A stretch of DNA of 64,000 nucleotides from Rosenbergiella nectarea (GTDB lineage Bacteria; Pseudomonadota; Gammaproteobacteria; Enterobacterales; Enterobacteriaceae): assembly GCF_900111105.1 (NCBI RefSeq), contig NZ_FOGC01000007.1, positions 1-64,000 on the forward strand, read 5' to 3'. The notes below the pieces were generated by a model, which ran no database searches, had not been told where the DNA came from, and saw only the letters and a program-made list of their open reading frames with translations. A program made the translations under genes and the position numbers. Below, piece by piece: positions 59,764-64,000 of this stretch; the stretch's first letter is position 1, and each line of letters starts with the position of its first letter.

Positions 59764-60636
59764 CTATCCGGCAAAGGTATTACATTGGCCCGGTTCGCCA
59801 CTATCGAATCCACGTTTAAACCAGCTATAACGTTGCTGCGAGGTACCATGGGTAAAGCTATCGGGTACAACACGTCCTTGACTCTGCTGCTGAAGCTTAT
59901 CGTCCCCAATTGCTTGTGCCGCATTAAGCGCTTCTTGTAGATCGCCCGTTTCTAGGACCTCTTTCTGCTGCATATAATGACCCCAAACCCCGGCAAAGCA
60001 GTCAGCTTGAAGTTCGAGTTTAACAGAGAGGTGATTAGCATCGGTTTGTGAGCCTTGCTGCATTTGTTGACGGACCTTACTTTCAATACCGAGTAGGTTT
60101 TGAACATGATGGCCAACTTCGTGGGCGATCACATAGCCTTGGGCAAAATCTCCGCCTGCGCCCAGTTTATTTTTCATCTCGTCATAGAAAGAGAGATCGA
60201 TATACACTGTTTTATCGGTTGGACAGTAAAACGGTCCCATGACCGATTGCCCAGTCCCGCATCCCGTTCGTGTCGCATTACGGTACATCACCAATTTTGG
60301 CGCTTGGTACTGCTTGCCCATTTTTTGGAAGATTTCACTCCAGGTGTCTTCTGTCGAGGCGAGGATCACTGAGGTAAATTTAGCGGCTTGCGCATCGTCG
60401 CTATTTGCAGGGGCTGGCGTGTGCGACTGGCTCACAGAGGTGCTTTGCCCACCACCGCCGCCGAGTAATGGCGTTAAGTCGTAACCATAGTAGCCCGCCA
60501 CCACCACCACGATTAAGAGTACGATACCGCCCTTACCCGCTGGGATGCGAAAACCTGAACCACCGCCGGTCGGCGTTGAACTATCACTACGACGATCTTC
60601 TACATTGTCACTCTCTCTACGTCCTTGCCAACGCAT
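59764..60636 (-). CDS. ypfJ: YpfJ, neutral zinc metallopeptidase family protein
   Basis: The 290-residue protein has a disordered basic/acidic N-terminus, one transmembrane helix ([18 protein letters not shown]) and a domain with the zinc motif HEVGHH ([15 protein letters not shown]) near residue 182. [12 protein letters not shown] supplies a further acidic ligand. It is in the YpfJ/Zn-dependent metallopeptidase family; no substrate is known. Its stop touches the tmcA start, so ypfJ, tmcA and ypfH form one operon. Start 60636 is chosen by the [11 protein letters not shown] family N-terminus. Confidence 0.94.
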   Translation of the reverse strand: MRWQGRRESDNVEDRRSDSSTPTGGGSGFRIPAGKGGIVLLIVVVVAGYYGYDLTPLLGGGGGQSTSVSQSHTPAPANSDDAQAAKFTSVILASTEDTWSEIFQKMGKQYQAPKLVMYRNATRTGCGTGQSVMGPFYCPTDKTVYIDLSFYDEMKNKLGAGGDFAQGYVIAHEVGHHVQNLLGIESKVRQQMQQGSQTDANHLSVKLELQADCFAGVWGHYMQQKEVLETGDLQEALNAAQAIGDDKLQQQSQGRVVPDSFTHGTSQQRYSWFKRGFDSGEPGQCNTFAG

Positions 60637-60779
60637 AGCACACCTCTCCATCTCTATTATCGTATAATAATAAATAGTAATCGCAGTACGCAGAGATAAC
60701 CAGTAGAAAAACTAAAGTTGCTTTAGGGGAATGGGTGGGGAAGAGAGCACTCGCCGAAGCATAGCGAGTGCATAAATCA

Positions 60780-61493
60780 TTAATCTAGTGTAACACCAAG
60801 CCGTTGAGCGACCACTTCATAGGCTTCGACCATGCCACCTAGGCTTTGGCGAAAACGATCTTTATCCATTTTATCTAATGTTTCTTTATCCCACAGGCGA
60901 GCACCGTCAGGGGAGAATTCATCACCCAGCACCACCTCACCATTAAACAGTCCAAACTCGAGTTTGAAATCGACTAGGATTAGACCCGCTTGATCAAACA
61001 AGTCCGTCAAAACTTGGTTGGCCTTAAGTGTCAATTCACGCATACGCGCAAGGTGTTCAGGACTCACCCAGCCGAAGGTGACGCAATAGGATTCGTTGAT
61101 CATCGGATCATGGTGGGCATCGTCTTTCAGGAACAGGTCGAAAAGCGGCGGATTTAAGATCATCCCTTCTTCAACGCCTAAACGCTTGACCAGCGAGCCC
61201 GCTGCACGGTTACGGACAACGCATTCCACAGGCACCATATCGAGTTTTTTCACAAGGGCTTCAGTGTCTGACAGTAACGCTTCCATCTGCGTTGGGATAC
61301 CGGCTTGTGCTAATTTTTCCATAATAAAATGGTTAAATTTATTATTGACAATGCCTTTACGGTCAAACTGCTCAATACGCGCTCCGTCTCCGGCTGATGT
61401 ATCGTTGCGGAATTCCAGAATTAGCAGGTCCGGGTTGTCGGTGCTATACACTGTTTTTGCTTTTCCGCGATACAGCTCAGCTTGCTTTTGCAT
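60780..61493 (-). CDS. purC: PurC, SAICAR synthetase
   Basis: The 237-residue protein begins [20 protein letters not shown], exactly like the E. coli enzyme, and has [21 protein letters not shown] and [23 protein letters not shown]. It joins aspartate to CAIR in purine synthesis. The frame extends 47 residues upstream to 61634, but that part is not PurC-like and crosses the promoter. A PurR-type operator lies 64 bp before the ATG. Confidence 0.98.
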   Translation of the reverse strand: MQKQAELYRGKAKTVYSTDNPDLLILEFRNDTSAGDGARIEQFDRKGIVNNKFNHFIMEKLAQAGIPTQMEALLSDTEALVKKLDMVPVECVVRNRAAGSLVKRLGVEEGMILNPPLFDLFLKDDAHHDPMINESYCVTFGWVSPEHLARMRELTLKANQVLTDLFDQAGLILVDFKLEFGLFNGEVVLGDEFSPDGARLWDKETLDKMDKDRFRQSLGGMVEAYEVVAQRLGVTLD

Positions 61494-61556
61494 CTTGTTA
61501 ACTCCACTCATGGTCGACTCTGAAAATGACTCTGCATAGCGCCAGAATTCATCACT

Positions 61557-61572
61557 ACGCAATCGTTTACCT
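61557..61572 (-). promoter_or_regulatory. PurR box upstream of purC
   Basis: ACGCAATCGTTTACCT matches 13 of 16 positions of the PurR operator ACGCAAACGTTTTCGT. On the minus strand a -10-like CATAAT lies just upstream at about 61584-61589. Repression by PurR with hypoxanthine or guanine is therefore expected. Confidence 0.68.
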
Positions 61573-61591
61573 TGCTGGGCGCTATTATGCC

Positions 61592-61627
61592 AAAATAAAA
61601 TAAAAAAAGGCCGGAAATTTCCGGCCT
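61592..61627 (-). terminator. Terminator of the dapA-bamC operon
   Basis: A perfect 20-bp palindrome AGGCCGGAAATTTCCGGCCT (61608-61627) is followed on the minus strand by a T-rich run. It is nine bases after the bamC stop, and the purC promoter region begins immediately beyond. Confidence 0.88.
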
Positions 61628-61636
61628 GAGACACAT

Positions 61637-62668
61637 TTATTTATTTAAGGCGGCTTGTAGGACAGCGACCAACGCATCATTTTGCGATTGCGTCAGGATA
61701 TGTCCCTTGGGATCGATAAACTGTAGGCTACTGCGGTTATCGAGATCACCGACTTGCAGCTTGTATTTACCTTCTGCTAAATCAGGATCTTTCGCACCCA
61801 GTGCGGCCCATTGGCTGCTGCTCAGATTACTGTAACTAAGCTGCAAGCTACCGTCTGCGCGATTGCTGTCAGACACCGTCATCCCTGCAAGGGGTAATGC
61901 TTTAGGAAGACGCTGCCACGTTACATCGAACGGGGCACGCACGATTAAGTTAGGTAGCCCTGTCTCGTCCGCACCACTTTGCACATCAACGCTACCTACG
62001 CGATTAGCGGCTGCCGCATTCCGACGATCCGTTTCTGCGGTATTCAGCTGCGCGGAAATATCGTTAAGTAACTGAGCGGTATAACGCTGAATTTCAGTGT
62101 TACTGGTTACCGCTTGGCCTTTCTGTTCTAAGGCAATAGGTTTCACCATTAGGGTTTGCTCGTAGCCTTGGGCGACGACAGCGACTTGGTAACGTCCACG
62201 GTATTGGTGATCTTCATCTTGGCGATTCCAAGAAATCCAATCCGTGGTGAGTTGCTGACGTGCATCATCTTGTTGAGCAATCGCAAACTTATTCGCTTGC
62301 AGAGCCGCGACCGTTTGTCCCCATAAAGATGTTCCCGTATTGGCAATTTGCAGCAGTCCGGTCGAGCCTTGGAACTGCGCGCGACTACCGTTAAGCAAAG
62401 ACAATGCCTGTACTGGTGGGCGAATATCTAATTGCTTACCAACTGCCCCTTGCGCACGTCCTTGCGGAACGGCATAGTTTGCGGATTCGAGCGGAAGGAT
62501 CATCCCTTGTGGAACGTTCAGTTGGCTCAGTGCTGGCGCATCGAGATACTCTTCATTACCATTCACTTCGCGCTTGTAGTGTTGATCATGTGAACAACCC
62601 GCTAGTAACATTGCGACGGATAATCCAGCAACTTTTACTACCGCCGAATTTTTAACTGAGTAAGCCAT
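61637..62668 (-). CDS. bamC: BamC (NlpB), outer-membrane assembly lipoprotein
   Basis: The 343-residue protein has lipobox MLLAGC with the lipidated cysteine at residue 25. The unstructured BamD-binding segment ([16 protein letters not shown]) follows, and then two helix-grip domains, the second with [17 protein letters not shown]. It is an accessory subunit of the Bam complex that inserts beta-barrel proteins. It is 14 bp after dapA, as in E. coli. Confidence 0.96.
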   Translation of the reverse strand: MAYSVKNSAVVKVAGLSVAMLLAGCSHDQHYKREVNGNEEYLDAPALSQLNVPQGMILPLESANYAVPQGRAQGAVGKQLDIRPPVQALSLLNGSRAQFQGSTGLLQIANTGTSLWGQTVAALQANKFAIAQQDDARQQLTTDWISWNRQDEDHQYRGRYQVAVVAQGYEQTLMVKPIALEQKGQAVTSNTEIQRYTAQLLNDISAQLNTAETDRRNAAAANRVGSVDVQSGADETGLPNLIVRAPFDVTWQRLPKALPLAGMTVSDSNRADGSLQLSYSNLSSSQWAALGAKDPDLAEGKYKLQVGDLDNRSSLQFIDPKGHILTQSQNDALVAVLQAALNK

Positions 62669-62682
62669 TAAATCTCCCTAAC

Positions 62683-63561
62683 TTATCGCAGTCCTGCATC
62701 ACGAATCGCCTGTAACAGTATCGGCTCTGAAGTCGCCGATAACGGTGTCATAGGCAGACGCAAGGTATCATTTGCGATCAATCCCAGCTGTTTAGCCACC
62801 CATTTCACTGGGATAGGATTTGGTTCATAAAATAAGTGCTGATGAAGCGCCATGAGTCGCTGGTTTAAGGCACGTGCCTCAGTAAAGTGTCCCGCGGCGG
62901 CCAGAGCACAAAGTTGTGCCATTTCGCGCGCTGCCACATTCGAGGTTACTGAAATAACGCCCTGCCCCCCCAACTGCATAAAGTCTAACGCTGTTTCATC
63001 ATCACCACTAAGTAAAATAAAATCTTCTTTGGTCAACGCTTGGATCTGACTAACGCGAGATAAGTTCCCTGTCGCTTCTTTAATTCCGATAATATTTTTT
63101 ATTTCGGCAAGACGTGCGACCGTTTCAGGCAACATATCACAGCCTGTCCGCCCGGGCACATTATAAAGTAATTGCGGCAAATCGGTACTCTGTGCGATCG
63201 CTTTAAAATGCTGGAACATTCCCTCTTGTGTTGGGCGGTTATAATAAGGCACAACGGTCAAACAGCCAACTACGCCACTTTTCTCTAAACGCTGTGTCAG
63301 TGCAATACCTTCAGCGGTAGCGTTTGTACCGGTTCCAGCAATGACTGGGATGCGTCCGTCTGCTAATTCGACGGTGCGGAGGACCACATCAATGTGCTCA
63401 TCGTGGGTTAAGGTTGCCGATTCACCTGTCGTGCCAACGGCAACGATTGCAGAAGTGCCACTGTCAATGTGGTAGTCGATTAATTTTTTAAGGCTGCTCT
63501 CACAAACTTGCTCGTTTTCGTCCATCGGTGTGACGAGTGCAACAATACTTCCGGTAAACAT
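62683..63561 (-). CDS. dapA: DapA, 4-hydroxy-tetrahydrodipicolinate synthase
   Basis: The 292-residue (beta/alpha)8 lyase has the Schiff-base lysine in [10 protein letters not shown] near residue 161 and the proton-relay tyrosine in [11 protein letters not shown] near residue 133. GTTGESATL lies near residue 45. It condenses pyruvate with aspartate semialdehyde in the first committed step to lysine and diaminopimelate. The ATG at 63561 matches the E. coli start; the in-frame ATG at 63591 is a spurious extension. It is divergent from gcvR. Confidence 0.98.
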   Translation of the reverse strand: MFTGSIVALVTPMDENEQVCESSLKKLIDYHIDSGTSAIVAVGTTGESATLTHDEHIDVVLRTVELADGRIPVIAGTGTNATAEGIALTQRLEKSGVVGCLTVVPYYNRPTQEGMFQHFKAIAQSTDLPQLLYNVPGRTGCDMLPETVARLAEIKNIIGIKEATGNLSRVSQIQALTKEDFILLSGDDETALDFMQLGGQGVISVTSNVAAREMAQLCALAAAGHFTEARALNQRLMALHQHLFYEPNPIPVKWVAKQLGLIANDTLRLPMTPLSATSEPILLQAIRDAGLR

Positions 63562-63703
63562 AGCTATCCCCTCATTTCCCAAGGTCTTCATGGTAAGGTG
63601 TCCATCACACTAAAAGCAAGACAGTGAATGCACTCAACTGCTTGTCAGCAGTTTTTTTTATGTTTACCTTAAGATAATTAGCAAAACATTGGGAAATATC
63701 ACA

Positions 63704-64000
63704 TTGTCATCCTCACCTGTGCATTTAGTGATCACCGCACTCGGCAGCGACCGTGCGGGAATCGTCAATACTATCACCCGCCACGTTAGCCAATGTGGCT
63801 GTAATATCGAAGATAGCCGACTGGCATTACTGGGCGGGGAGTTTACGTTTGTGATGTTGCTTTCTGGCTCCGCTAGCGCGATCAATATGATCGAATCGAC
63901 TCTGCCGATTAAAGGTGCGGAGCTTGAGCTGTTAATCGTGATGAAGCGTACCCCCACCGGCTCTACCCCTGTGCGTCATGAAGGCTTTTCACTCGCCGTC
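63704..64000 (+). CDS. gcvR: GcvR, glycine cleavage system regulator (N-terminal part; cut by window edge)
   Basis: The frame reads LSSSPVHLVITALGSDRAG and continues with ITRHVSQCGCNIEDSRLALL and SGSASAINMIESTLPIKGAE to the window edge. This is the first ACT domain of GcvR, which inhibits GcvA in response to glycine. No ATG is available. The E. coli start position corresponds to an ATC at 63698. The TTG at 63704, nine bases after GGGA, is the likely start; a TTG at 63689 is an alternative. The C-terminus is outside the window. Confidence 0.88.
   Translation, partial: MSSSPVHLVITALGSDRAGIVNTITRHVSQCGCNIEDSRLALLGGEFTFVMLLSGSASAINMIESTLPIKGAELELLIVMKRTPTGSTPVRHEGFSLAV

Noticed and set aside
61494-61634. 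A 47-residue N-terminal extension of PurC.
   Set aside because: The extension is not PurC-like and would cover the PurR box and promoter. The internal ATG at 61493 matches the known start.

Overview
The window is a 64-kb piece of a gammaproteobacterial chromosome of the order Enterobacterales. Gene content and order follow the Escherichia coli stretch ypdK/glk, mntH-nupC, alaX-alaW, yfeC, gltX, valU-lysV, yfeR-yfeH, ypeB-ligA-zipA-cysZ-cysK-ptsHI-crr, cysM-cysAWUP, yfeY-yfeZ-ypeA-amiA-hemF, yffB-dapE-ypfN-ypfH-tmcA-ypfJ-purC-bamC-dapA-gcvR. Protein divergence, moderate base composition, a cyanide-insensitive type bd oxidase and a plant/insect-associated style T6SS locus suggest a member of the Erwiniaceae (Pantoea, Erwinia, Tatumella or Rosenbergiella). 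That placement is inference.

Region 1 (1-10257, minus strand) is the left part of a type VI secretion locus: tssB-tssC-tssK-tssL-ompA-like-hcp-clpV-vgrG, with vgrG cut by the window edge. It is visibly richer in G+C than the rest. The gene hcp is bracketed by two inverted copies of a ~97-nt structured repeat whose stems show a compensatory base change. A 700-bp AT-rich gap follows.

Region 2 (10955-21755) holds a cyanide-insensitive type bd quinol oxidase (cioA-cioB plus a DUF2474 micro-subunit), two unrecognised envelope proteins, a universal stress protein, the 24-residue YpdK, glucokinase, the manganese transporter mntH with a clear MntR box, the nucleoside transporter nupC, a DUF2938 protein and an AI-2E family permease.

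Region 3 (21909-26842) is a tRNA-rich segment: two tRNA-Ala, yfeC, gltX, then four tRNA-Val (three in an exact 115-bp tandem array) and a tRNA-Lys. Just downstream sit a tRNA-like repeat, a PAAR-domain T6SS effector gene broken by an in-frame stop and truncated at its 3' end, and a second PAAR relic. This looks like a decayed orphan T6SS effector island at a tRNA hot spot.

Region 4 (26843-48438) has yfeR/yfeH, an inserted EmrAB-type tripartite drug efflux operon, ypeB-ligA-zipA, the cysteine genes cysZ and cysK, the PTS operon ptsH-ptsI-crr, a CpxRA-like two-component system inserted after crr, and the sulfate/thiosulfate import operon cysP-U-W-A-cysM. Sulfate entry (CysZ, CysPUWA) and both O-acetylserine sulfhydrylases (CysK, CysM) are therefore in one ~12-kb block.

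Region 5 (48564-64000) holds yfeY, yfeZ, ypeA, the Tat-exported amidase amiA, hemF, ampH, ansP, yffB-dapE-ypfN, ypfH, ypfJ-tmcA, purC with a PurR box, dapA-bamC, and the start of gcvR, which has no ATG. Lysine/peptidoglycan precursor synthesis is represented by dapA and dapE, and wall recycling and maintenance by amiA and ampH. No CRISPR array, rRNA operon or intact transposase was seen.
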